NCBI RefSeq assembly: GCF_024748615.1
Contig: NZ_CP087168.1
Coordinates: 4,836,001 to 4,900,000, forward strand
Reading direction: 5' to 3'
Length of the DNA stretch: 64,000 nt
Source: Pseudomonas sp. B21-048
GTDB lineage: Bacteria; Pseudomonadota; Gammaproteobacteria; Pseudomonadales; Pseudomonadaceae
The position numbers and the translations under genes were made by a program. The notes beneath the pieces were generated by a model that saw nothing but the letters and a program-made list of their open reading frames with translations, was not told where the DNA came from and ran no database searches. Positions 54,752 to 61,994 of this stretch are shown one piece after another (position 1 is the first letter of the stretch; each line of letters begins with the position of its first letter).

Positions 54752-54861
54752 GATCGTTCCCACGCTCTGCGTGGGAATGCAGCCCGGGACGCTCCGCGTC
54801 CCTACCGAAGCGGACGCAGAGCGTCCATTGAGGCATTCCCACGCAGAGCGTGGGAACGATC
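54752..54861. repeat. large composite inverted repeat
   Basis: Perfect 29-base outer arms (GATCGTTCCCACGCTCTGCG... and its mirror image), each itself palindromic (TTCCCACGC-TCT-GCGTGGGAA). Two smaller hairpins lie inside: GGGACGC-TCC-GCGTCCC at 54786-54802 and GGACGC-AGA-GCGTCC at 54812-54826. A separate AGCTGCAAGC/GCTTGCAGCT dyad lies just left, near 54684-54727. Located between the convergent flavoprotein and rhlE genes; this element type is common in Pseudomonas genomes. Confidence 0.88.
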
Positions 54862-54870
54862 TTCAGAGGA

Positions 54871-56205
54871 TCAAGGCTTGCGCTTACGAGGCCCGGTATT
54901 AAACACCGGCACTTTACGCACAGGCTTGATCGAAGGCTCCGGCGCCGAAGCATCCCCGCTCTCGACCCACTTGCCCAAATTGCGCTTGCCGCCACTGGAG
55001 GTCTTGGGCTTCTTCGGCTTTTTCGGCTTCTTGACCACCTGACCGCTGGCGTCGGTATCCGGCACGCGGTGTTCAGGCTCGAAGTCTTGTTCCATCTGGC
55101 GGGTCAACGTCTGACGGGTCAACATCTCGATGGCTGACAGCTGATTCACCTCATCAGCACACACCAGCGAAATAGCCTGCCCGGTTGCGCCCGCACGGCC
55201 AGTACGACCGATACGGTGGATGTAGTCCTCCGCCACGATCGGCAGGTCGAAATTGACCACCAATGGCAAATCTTCGATATCCAGACCACGGGCCGCTACG
55301 TCGGTGGCTACAAGGATCTGCACTTCGCTGGCCTTGAAACGATCCAGTGCCCGCTGACGGGTCGCCTGAGGTTTGTCGCCGTGGATGCCGTCGGCATTGA
55401 TGCCCAGGCCCTGGAGTTTTTCCACCAGCGCGTCTACGCCGTTACGGGTCTTGGCGAACACCAGCACCTGCTTCCACTTGCCTTTGCGCATCAAATGAAC
55501 GAACAGCTCCGGTTTGCGCTTCTTGTCCACCGTCACCACCCATTGCTTGACGGTGTTGGCAGCGACGTTGCGCGGGCTGACTTCGATGCTCAGCGGGTCG
55601 TTGAGCATTTGCCCGGCCAGCGTGCGGATGGCGTCGGAGAAGGTCGCGGAGAACAACAGCGTCTGACGCTTTTTCGGCAGCGCTTTATAGATATTCCCCA
55701 GTTCTTCGGAAAAGCCCAGATCGAGCATGCGATCGGCTTCGTCCAGCACCAGGGTTTGCAACTGGTTGAACTTGAGCGCGTTCTGACGGAACAGGTCGAG
55801 CAAACGGCCCGGAGTCGCCACCAACAGGTCGACGCCTTTGCGCAGCTTCATCATTTGCGGGTTGATGCTGACGCCGCCGTACACCGCGTACGTGCTCAAC
55901 GGCAAATTCTCGGCGTACTGACGCACGCTTTCGTGAACCTGCTCAGCCAGTTCGCGGGTCGGCACCAGGATCAGTGCGCGCACGGAGTTGGCGCTGACTT
56001 TCGGCCCTTCCATGGCCAGCAATTGCAGCAGCGGCAAGGCGAAACCGGCAGTTTTGCCGGTGCCGGTCTGGGCTGCGGCCATCAGGTCACGACCGGCCAG
56101 CACCGCCGGAATCGCTTGTGTCTGCACCGGCGTAGGGGTCTGGTAGCCGAGCGTCTCGAGAGCGCGCAGCAAGGGTTCGATCAGGCCAAGGGTGGCGAAA
56201 GTCAT
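54871..56205 (-). CDS. rhlE: DEAD-box RNA helicase RhlE
   Basis: A 444-residue ATP-dependent RNA helicase. The start at 56205 is MTFATLGLIEPLLRALETLG. Motif Q PTPVQTQAIP (near 26), Walker A AAQTGTGKT (near 45), DEAD in VLDEADRMLD (near 155), SAT in LLFSATFSD, and VI HRIGRTGRAG (near 330). The C-terminal tail (about 385-444) is Lys/Pro-rich and poorly structured, as in RhlE proteins that assist ribosome assembly and RNA decay. Cold-shock related regulation is possible but not visible. Confidence 0.94.
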   Translation of the reverse strand: MTFATLGLIEPLLRALETLGYQTPTPVQTQAIPAVLAGRDLMAAAQTGTGKTAGFALPLLQLLAMEGPKVSANSVRALILVPTRELAEQVHESVRQYAENLPLSTYAVYGGVSINPQMMKLRKGVDLLVATPGRLLDLFRQNALKFNQLQTLVLDEADRMLDLGFSEELGNIYKALPKKRQTLLFSATFSDAIRTLAGQMLNDPLSIEVSPRNVAANTVKQWVVTVDKKRKPELFVHLMRKGKWKQVLVFAKTRNGVDALVEKLQGLGINADGIHGDKPQATRQRALDRFKASEVQILVATDVAARGLDIEDLPLVVNFDLPIVAEDYIHRIGRTGRAGATGQAISLVCADEVNQLSAIEMLTRQTLTRQMEQDFEPEHRVPDTDASGQVVKKPKKPKKPKTSSGGKRNLGKWVESGDASAPEPSIKPVRKVPVFNTGPRKRKP

Positions 56206-56270
56206 GGGAGTACCGTAGGAAAATTCAGCGCGGTTGTGCAAAACGAGTGTGCAATGGCGCGCAGTTTACC

Positions 56271-57197
56271 CTAATTCGCTCGGGATTCTGTCGGCACCAC
56301 TACGGCAGGCCGATCGGCACCTCGGCGCCACTGCGGCAACCCGATCAACACCACGGCACTGATGATCACTGTCATGGCCAACGCTTCTTCAATACCAATG
56401 GTCTCGCCAACAAACACGATCCCCAGCAACACTGCCACCGCAGGGTTGACGTAGGCATAACTGGTGGCCGCCGCCGGACGCACATGTTTGAGCAGGTACA
56501 TGTAGGCGTTGAAGGCGATGATCGAACCGAAGACGGTCAAGTACGCCAGCGCCGCCCACCCTTCGATCGGCGGCATGCTCTCCAGATGCTCGCCACTCAC
56601 CGCGCTGCCGATCAACAACACCACGCCACCCACCAGCATTTCCACGGCACTGGCCATCGCGCCCTGTGGCAACGGCAAGTGTTTGCTCCACACCGAGCCG
56701 AAAGCCCAGGACGCAGCCGCGAATACCAGCAACGCCGCACCCAACGGGCTCGATTGCAGATTGGAACCGAGGTTGAGCATGGCGATACCGATCAGCCCGA
56801 GCACAATCCCGGCCCATTCGAGACGGGTATTACGCGTGCCCCAGAAATATCCACATAGCAAGGTAAACAACGGCACCGTCGCGACCGCCAACGCAGCAAC
56901 GCCGGAGGCGACACCAATGTGTTCAGCCACGCTCACCGCACCGTTACCGCACGTCAGCAGCAAAATCCCGATGATCCCCGCCGCTTTCCATTGCGCCCAC
57001 GTCGGTGCCGGTGCCCCGCGCCAGCGCAGGAACGCGTACATCAACGTCCCGGCGATCACGAAGCGGATACCGGCGAGCAATAACGGCGGCCAGTACTGCA
57101 CGCCGATTCGAATCACCAGGTAGGTCGATCCCCAAATCACGTACAGCGCGAAAAAAGCGGCGATCAGCGGTAAGGAAAAACGGCGTATGCCAGGCAT
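56271..57197 (-). CDS. yedA: EamA-family drug/metabolite exporter (YedA-like)
   Basis: A 308-residue, ten-helix DMT permease. Helix 1 is LPLIAAFFALYVIWGSTYLVIRIG (residues 9-32), and the second EamA repeat begins near 155. The ALYVIWGSTYLVIR signature and gene size point to the YedA-like branch. It is divergent from the Lrp/AsnC regulator gene, separated by about 160 bases, so this regulator may control it. The substrate could be an amino acid or a drug. Confidence 0.87.
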   Translation of the reverse strand: MPGIRRFSLPLIAAFFALYVIWGSTYLVIRIGVQYWPPLLLAGIRFVIAGTLMYAFLRWRGAPAPTWAQWKAAGIIGILLLTCGNGAVSVAEHIGVASGVAALAVATVPLFTLLCGYFWGTRNTRLEWAGIVLGLIGIAMLNLGSNLQSSPLGAALLVFAAASWAFGSVWSKHLPLPQGAMASAVEMLVGGVVLLIGSAVSGEHLESMPPIEGWAALAYLTVFGSIIAFNAYMYLLKHVRPAAATSYAYVNPAVAVLLGIVFVGETIGIEEALAMTVIISAVVLIGLPQWRRGADRPAVVVPTESRAN

Positions 57198-57357
57198 GAG
57201 CAGCTCGAGAACAAGACAAAGAGAGCAGCTATTCTAGAAAGGCCAGCGGCGGAAAATAAGTTACAAAACCTGTTTATAGCGCCGGTACACTTTTCAAAAC
57301 ACGGAGTTCAGCGCTATAAACCGTGCTTTCGAAAGTCAGTATTTTTTCAGGAATGCC

Positions 57358-57807
57358 ATGATGGACAAATACGACCGCATGCTCCTCAGCGCCCTGTTGG
57401 AAAACGGTCGTGCGTCCTACGCCGAACTGGCACGCAAGGTGAACCTGTCCGCTCCGGCGGTGGCCGAGCGCGTGGCCAAACTTGAGGCCTGCGGGGTGAT
57501 CACCGGCTACCAGGCGAAAGTCGACATGGCCAAACTCGGCCTGCCGATCCAGTGCGTGATCGAACTGCGCCTGAACCAGCACGGCAACCAGAAAACCTAC
57601 GACGAACTGATCAAAATCCCACAGCTCACCGAATGCCATCGCGTCACCGGCGACCCGTGCGTGATCATGCAAGCGGCGGTGGGCTCGATGCCGGAGCTGG
57701 AAGAGTTGATCAACCGGATCGCCACGTTCGGGTTCAGCAAGACCTCGATCGTGCTGTCCAGCGCCATCGAGAAGCGGGTGCCGTTGGGGCAGTTGGAAGG
57801 GAAGTAG
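57358..57807 (+). CDS. Lrp/AsnC-family transcriptional regulator
   Basis: A 149-residue Lrp/AsnC regulator. The N-terminal winged helix-turn-helix spans about residues 3-60 (MDKYDRMLLSALLENGRASY, LARKVNLSAPAVAERVAKLE). The C-terminal RAM domain (about 65-140) would bind an amino-acid effector and form octamers. A possible alternative start is the second Met. It is divergent from the YedA-like exporter, a common arrangement for amino-acid efflux regulated by an Lrp-type sensor; the effector is unknown. Confidence 0.92.
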   Translation: MMDKYDRMLLSALLENGRASYAELARKVNLSAPAVAERVAKLEACGVITGYQAKVDMAKLGLPIQCVIELRLNQHGNQKTYDELIKIPQLTECHRVTGDPCVIMQAAVGSMPELEELINRIATFGFSKTSIVLSSAIEKRVPLGQLEGK

Positions 57808-57846
57808 ATCTAATGTCACCGCTCCCACACTCAATCTGCGGCGTAC

Positions 57847-58458
57847 TCAGAACCCACGATACCGCTTCAAATGCTCATTGATCTTCGCCGCCGGCACTTT
57901 CTGCAAACTGACGAGCAGATCATGGGACAACTCCCGCAACCCATGCTTGCGCCGCAACTCTTCGGCCAAGTGCGCCGTCAGGTTGGCCGCCATTTCCGCA
58001 TCGGCCATGGCCCGGTGAGCCTTGCCGGTATTGGGCAGGCTGGCGAACGCGGTGAGGGTGCCGAGTTTGTGGTCTGGCGCGGCGGGCATCAGGCGGCGGG
58101 CGAGTAACAGCGAGCAGGCAAAGTTCTGCAAGCGTGTGCGTTTGATCCGTCCGAGCTCGTAGTCCCAGAATTTCTGGTCGAACGCAGCGTTGTGGGCCAG
58201 CAGCGGGGTGATGCCGACGAATTCATTGACCTCGTTCATCACCTGCTCGGCCGAGGGCGCGGTGCGCAGCATGGCGTTGCTGATGCCGGTGAGTTGCTCA
58301 ATGAAGGCCGGCACTCGCACGCCAGCGTTCATCAGGCTTTGATAACGCTCGACGATGCGCCCCTGTTCAAGAATCACCACGGCAATTTCCGTGGCCCGGC
58401 AGCTGCTGCTCGGGGAGAGTCCGGTGGTTTCAAAGTCGATGACTGCTATGCGTTCCAA
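57847..58458 (-). CDS. DnaQ-like 3'-5' exonuclease
   Basis: A protein of about 203 residues with a DEDDh exonuclease domain. ExoI motif is VIDFETTGLSP, with catalytic Asp and Glu near the N-terminus. ExoII is AHNAAFDQKFW (near 93), and ExoIII HRAMADAEMAA (His near 147, Asp near 151). I take the TTG at 58458, with GGAG 11 bases before it, because the family motif begins directly after; the first ATG at 58518 overlaps the NYN gene. Either start is possible. It may trim RNA or DNA, substrate unknown. Confidence 0.82.
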   Translation of the reverse strand: MERIAVIDFETTGLSPSSSCRATEIAVVILEQGRIVERYQSLMNAGVRVPAFIEQLTGISNAMLRTAPSAEQVMNEVNEFVGITPLLAHNAAFDQKFWDYELGRIKRTRLQNFACSLLLARRLMPAAPDHKLGTLTAFASLPNTGKAHRAMADAEMAANLTAHLAEELRRKHGLRELSHDLLVSLQKVPAAKINEHLKRYRGF

Positions 58459-58480
58459 ACCTGTTTCAACTCCGTAAAAA

Positions 58481-58960
58481 TCAATTCTTGAGCAGCAATG
58501 CGCCTTCGATCGGCACATAACGACTGGCAGCGCGGATCAGCGAATTGGCGGTGAGACCGGGTACGCCATAGGCCACCGCTTGCACACCGTGCTTGCTGAT
58601 GATGCGCTCCAGCAGCATGTCGAAATCCCCGTCACCGGAGGCCAGCACCACTTCGTCGACATGGTCGGCGGCGTCCATGATATCGAGGGTGATGCCCACG
58701 TCCCAGTCGCCTTTGGCCGAACCGTCGCTGCGCTGGATGTAGGGCTTGAGCTTCACGATGAAGCCGAGATTGCGCAGGATCTGCTGAAACTGCTGCTGCT
58801 TGCTGTCGCCACGATCGATCGCATAGGCATAGGCCTCGACGATCTGCCCTTCTTTACTGACGTCCGCCCACAACGCGGCGTAGTTGAAGTGGCAACCATA
58901 AGCCTGACGCACGGTGTAATAGAGGTTCTGGACATCGGCGAACACTGCGATTTTTTTCAC
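58481..58960 (-). CDS. NYN-domain (LabA/DUF88-like) putative nuclease
   Basis: A 159-residue PIN-like NYN protein. The N-terminal signature is IAVFADVQNLYYTVRQ (residues 4-19, first catalytic Asp), KGDWDVGITLDIM (near 84) gives the next acidic residues, and VVLASGDGDFDMLLERI (near 104) the last acidic motif. NYN proteins are expected to cleave RNA in a metal-dependent manner. It is directly upstream (22 bases) of the DnaQ-like exonuclease on the same strand, suggesting a linked nuclease pair. Confidence 0.88.
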   Translation of the reverse strand: MKKIAVFADVQNLYYTVRQAYGCHFNYAALWADVSKEGQIVEAYAYAIDRGDSKQQQFQQILRNLGFIVKLKPYIQRSDGSAKGDWDVGITLDIMDAADHVDEVVLASGDGDFDMLLERIISKHGVQAVAYGVPGLTANSLIRAASRYVPIEGALLLKN

Positions 58961-59066
58961 CGTACATCCTCATTAGCGTGCCGAAGCGCGGGCAGGATCA
59001 GGCACTAGGCCCGAAAAGTTGCCCAGTATGCCAGCCCGAAGGATTGTTCCGCGAATAATCGGCCGT

Positions 59067-59169
59067 GTGGCGAGGGAGCTTGCTCCCGTTGGGGTGCGAA
59101 GTGGCGCCCTTGCTTTAAAACCCAAGGGGCCTGCTACGCAGTCCAGCGGGAGCACGCTCCCTCGCCACG
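59067..59169. repeat. REP-type inverted pair (GTGGCGAGGGAGC family)
   Basis: GTGGCGAGGGAGCTTGCTCCC at the left and GGGAGCACGCTCCCTCGCCAC at the right, about 60 bases apart. This is a REP family distinct from the GTGGGAGC type elsewhere in the window. It lies between the DUF2076 and NYN genes. Confidence 0.8.
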
Positions 59170-59175
59170 GATGTA

Positions 59176-59952
59176 TTAGACGAAGGAATCGTCGTCGCCG
59201 AAGAACGATGAGCTGTCATCGCTGTAGTCGGCGTCGGTAAAACCGCCCTGATCATTGGAGTTGTCAGCCACACGCTGATCATTGCCCCAACCACTGCTGC
59301 TGTCGCTTTGATCGCTGACCTGAGCCGGTTCTTCCTTGATGACTTCAACCACTTCCGGCTGTTGATTGTGGTGGAACAGACTGCTGATGCCTTGTGCCAG
59401 CATCACGCCACCGGCCACACCCGCTGCCGTTTTCAATGCACCACCGAGGAAACCGCTGCCGGCAGGTTGTTGTGGCGCGTAGTTCTGCTGAGGCGGCGCT
59501 CCGAAGTTCTGCTGAGCAGCCGGCGCACCAAAGTTTTGCTGGGGCGGCTGCGAGTTGAACGATGGTCGTCCCGGTTCACGCCAGCCGCCGTTCGAGGGGG
59601 CGGCGCTTTGCGTCGGCGCTGGTTGCGGATCACGGGAAGCGCCACCAAAGATGCTCGACAAAAAGCCGCCGCTGCCGGATGCCGGGGCGGCTGTCTGCGC
59701 CTTGGCCTGTTGCAGTTCGGCCTGCAATTGCTGCACTTGCGCGGTGAGCTGCTTGCTCTGTTCGTCGAGGCTCTTGATGGCGGCCTCTTGCACCAGAATC
59801 GCCTGGGTCATGAAATAGCCCGCCGCTGGCTGGCGCGTCAGGTGTTCCTTGATCCGCGCCTCGGCTTGGGCATCGCGCGGGGCTGAATCCGTTTCGGCCT
59901 GTTGCAGCCGGGAAAACAGTCCATCGATCAGGGTTTGTTCTTCGCTGTTCAT
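59176..59952 (-). CDS. DUF2076 family protein
   Basis: A 258-residue protein of the DUF2076 family. The start at 59952 gives MNSEEQTLIDGLFSRLQQAE. The N-terminal region (1-95) is helical, with a coiled coil near 65-95 (LTAQVQQLQAELQQAK). The middle is Pro/Gln/Ala-rich, with the short repeat QNFGAP occurring twice (about 148-162). A hydrophobic, Gly-rich segment (GFLGGALKTAAGVAGGVMLAQG, about 178-199) precedes an acidic, Asp/Ser-rich tail ending DDDSFV. Function is unknown; a membrane-associated or stress role has only been speculated. Confidence 0.85.
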   Translation of the reverse strand: MNSEEQTLIDGLFSRLQQAETDSAPRDAQAEARIKEHLTRQPAAGYFMTQAILVQEAAIKSLDEQSKQLTAQVQQLQAELQQAKAQTAAPASGSGGFLSSIFGGASRDPQPAPTQSAAPSNGGWREPGRPSFNSQPPQQNFGAPAAQQNFGAPPQQNYAPQQPAGSGFLGGALKTAAGVAGGVMLAQGISSLFHHNQQPEVVEVIKEEPAQVSDQSDSSSGWGNDQRVADNSNDQGGFTDADYSDDSSSFFGDDDSFV

Positions 59953-60130
59953 GGCGACCTCGTAGATTGCCGGGAATATCGTTGCCCTCATCCACGGTGG
60001 ATAAGGTGCTCACCCGTAATGGAGACTGATACAGGATGTTTCAATGATCTTTACCGAACGTTTACGTTTGCGCCCCAAAGGGTTTCATCGGTTAAAGTGA
60101 GGCACTGCTTTCAACCTGCGATACCGACTG

Positions 60131-60805
60131 ATGAATCCGTTCGATGTACTGCGTGACTCTCTGTATTTCTTCAAGCGCAATCTGCGCCAGATCGTGCAGT
60201 TGTGCCTGCCGCTGGTGATTGTCGAGGCAGTGCTGCAACAAGTGGTCGACCACTCCACCGAACCGGACAGCTTTCCCGGCATCAGTGTGATTGTCGGCCT
60301 GTTGGTGTACCCGCTGTACACCGCCGCGCTGATCCTGTTTCTCGATGCCCGCAGCCGTGGCGAATCGCCGCGCATCCGCGATTTGCTGGCAACCTCTGCA
60401 ACCTTGTGGCCGCGTTTCGCCGTGTTGACCGCCCTCAATACACTGCTGATCCTGATCGGCCTGTCGCTGTATTTCCTGCCGGGGATCTGGTTGATGGTGA
60501 TGCTGGCATTCGGCGAGTACCTGTTAGTGCTGCGAGGATTTGCACCGCTGGCGGCGATGAAGGAAAGCCTGCGCCTGACCCGCGGGCATTTCCTGCGCAT
60601 TCTGGTGTGCATTCTGTGCGTGATGGGCCCGTTGTGGGTGCTCAAGGGGGCGACGCTGGCGGCTTATCCTGACCCGCAGAACCCGGCCATCTCGCTACTG
60701 ATCGACAGCGCTCACAGCTTTCTGCAACTGTTCACCAGCGTGGTGCTATTCCGCTTGTTCATGCTGATCGCCGATGCGCCCGAGAAAGCTGACGGAACGC
60801 TCTGA
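60131..60805 (+). CDS. yciC: YciC family (UPF0259) inner-membrane protein
   Basis: A 224-residue membrane protein with about six helices. The N-terminus MNPFDVLRDSLYFFKRNL and the middle GIWLMVMLAFGEYLLVLR are typical of UPF0259/YciC. Family function is not established; envelope homeostasis has been proposed. The next gene begins 74 bases after its stop on the same strand, so an operon is possible. Confidence 0.88.
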   Translation: MNPFDVLRDSLYFFKRNLRQIVQLCLPLVIVEAVLQQVVDHSTEPDSFPGISVIVGLLVYPLYTAALILFLDARSRGESPRIRDLLATSATLWPRFAVLTALNTLLILIGLSLYFLPGIWLMVMLAFGEYLLVLRGFAPLAAMKESLRLTRGHFLRILVCILCVMGPLWVLKGATLAAYPDPQNPAISLLIDSAHSFLQLFTSVVLFRLFMLIADAPEKADGTL

Positions 60806-60879
60806 GCGCTCTACCCTTGGGCTTGGGCGCTGCTCTCGGTTATGCTCGGGGTCAATTTTGTAACGCGATAAGCCGAGCC

Positions 60880-61959
60880 ATGACCCGTCTACTGCGCTAC
60901 ACCCTGCTGGGCCTGCTGATTGCCATCGGTCTGATTGCATTGCTGATCTATAGCCTGACCTGGCGCCCCCAGGTCAAGGAAGTGCTGCCGGTCAGTTGCA
61001 ACGCCCAGGCGCCGACGCTGGTGCCCGGCCAGGCGCTGAAGGTGATGACCTGGAACGTCCAGTACCTGGCAGGCAAGCGCTATGTGTTCTGGAATGATCT
61101 GGCCGCAGGGGACGACGAGCGCCCTACACCTGAAGACATGGCCTTCAGCCTCGACGAAGTGGCACGAGTTATTCGCGACGAGCAACCGGACATCGTGCTG
61201 CTGCAGGAACTCGATGACGGCGCCAAGGCCAGCGATTATCAGAACCAATTCAAACTGCTTCAGGATCGAGTCACCGACCTGTATCCATGCACCACCCAGG
61301 CCTTCGACTGGAAAGCCGACTTCGTGCCTGAACCGCACATCTTCGGCAGCGTTGGCCGGCAATTGGCAACCCTGAGCCGCTATCAGATCGAACACGCCGA
61401 ACGACTGCAATTACCGGTCGCACCGGCCAATGTCATCAGCCGTCAGTTCACGCCGAAAAACGCCTTGCTGGTCACTTACCTGCCATTGAACAACGGCGGC
61501 CAGATGGCCGTGCTCAATACCCATCTGGACCGCGCCACGCCGCCCGACGAAACCTTGCAAAGCCAGGTGACCGCCGTGGCCAAGGTCCTCGACAAGTATG
61601 AAAGCCGCGGCACGCCGTGGCTGATGGGTGGTGATTTCAACCTGTTGCCGTTGGGCCAGTATCGACGCCTGAGCGCCGAGCAACGCATGCCCTACTCCGC
61701 CGACAGCGCGCTGCATGTGCTGTGGGACAAATACCCGATGATTCCCACCAACAACGAAGCCAGCGGTATCGACCGGGCGCAATGGCTGACCCATTACCCG
61801 AACGACCCGGGCTTGAACGGCCCCGACCGGACCGTCGACTACCTGTTTTACAGCCCGCACCTCAAACGGGTCGAAGCGCGGGTGAGGCAGGACGATACGT
61901 TACGAACTTCCGATCACTTGCCGGTGATTGCGCGGTTTCTGTTGCCGGCTGCGCCTTAG
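60880..61959 (+). CDS. endonuclease/exonuclease/phosphatase-family protein
   Basis: A 359-residue EEP-superfamily hydrolase. Start at 60880 gives MTRLLRYTLLGLLIAIGLIA: a single N-terminal helix (about 5-28) anchors it in the inner membrane, with the catalytic part outside. EEP motifs: MTWNVQYLAG (near 51), VLLQELDDG (near 108), LNTHLDRA (near 213), GGDFNLLPLG (near 250) and TSDHLPVIARF at the C-terminus, which contain the expected Asn, Glu, Asp/His residues. It could be a phospholipase, phosphatase or nuclease; substrate cannot be told. Confidence 0.85.
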   Translation: MTRLLRYTLLGLLIAIGLIALLIYSLTWRPQVKEVLPVSCNAQAPTLVPGQALKVMTWNVQYLAGKRYVFWNDLAAGDDERPTPEDMAFSLDEVARVIRDEQPDIVLLQELDDGAKASDYQNQFKLLQDRVTDLYPCTTQAFDWKADFVPEPHIFGSVGRQLATLSRYQIEHAERLQLPVAPANVISRQFTPKNALLVTYLPLNNGGQMAVLNTHLDRATPPDETLQSQVTAVAKVLDKYESRGTPWLMGGDFNLLPLGQYRRLSAEQRMPYSADSALHVLWDKYPMIPTNNEASGIDRAQWLTHYPNDPGLNGPDRTVDYLFYSPHLKRVEARVRQDDTLRTSDHLPVIARFLLPAAP

Positions 61960-61994
61960 GTCAAAAGCTTCGCGAGCAACACCGATGCAACTGA

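Noticed and set aside
54752..54861. Repeated palindromes considered as a CRISPR array
   Set aside because: The units are inverted, not direct, and there are no regularly sized unique spacers or cas genes.
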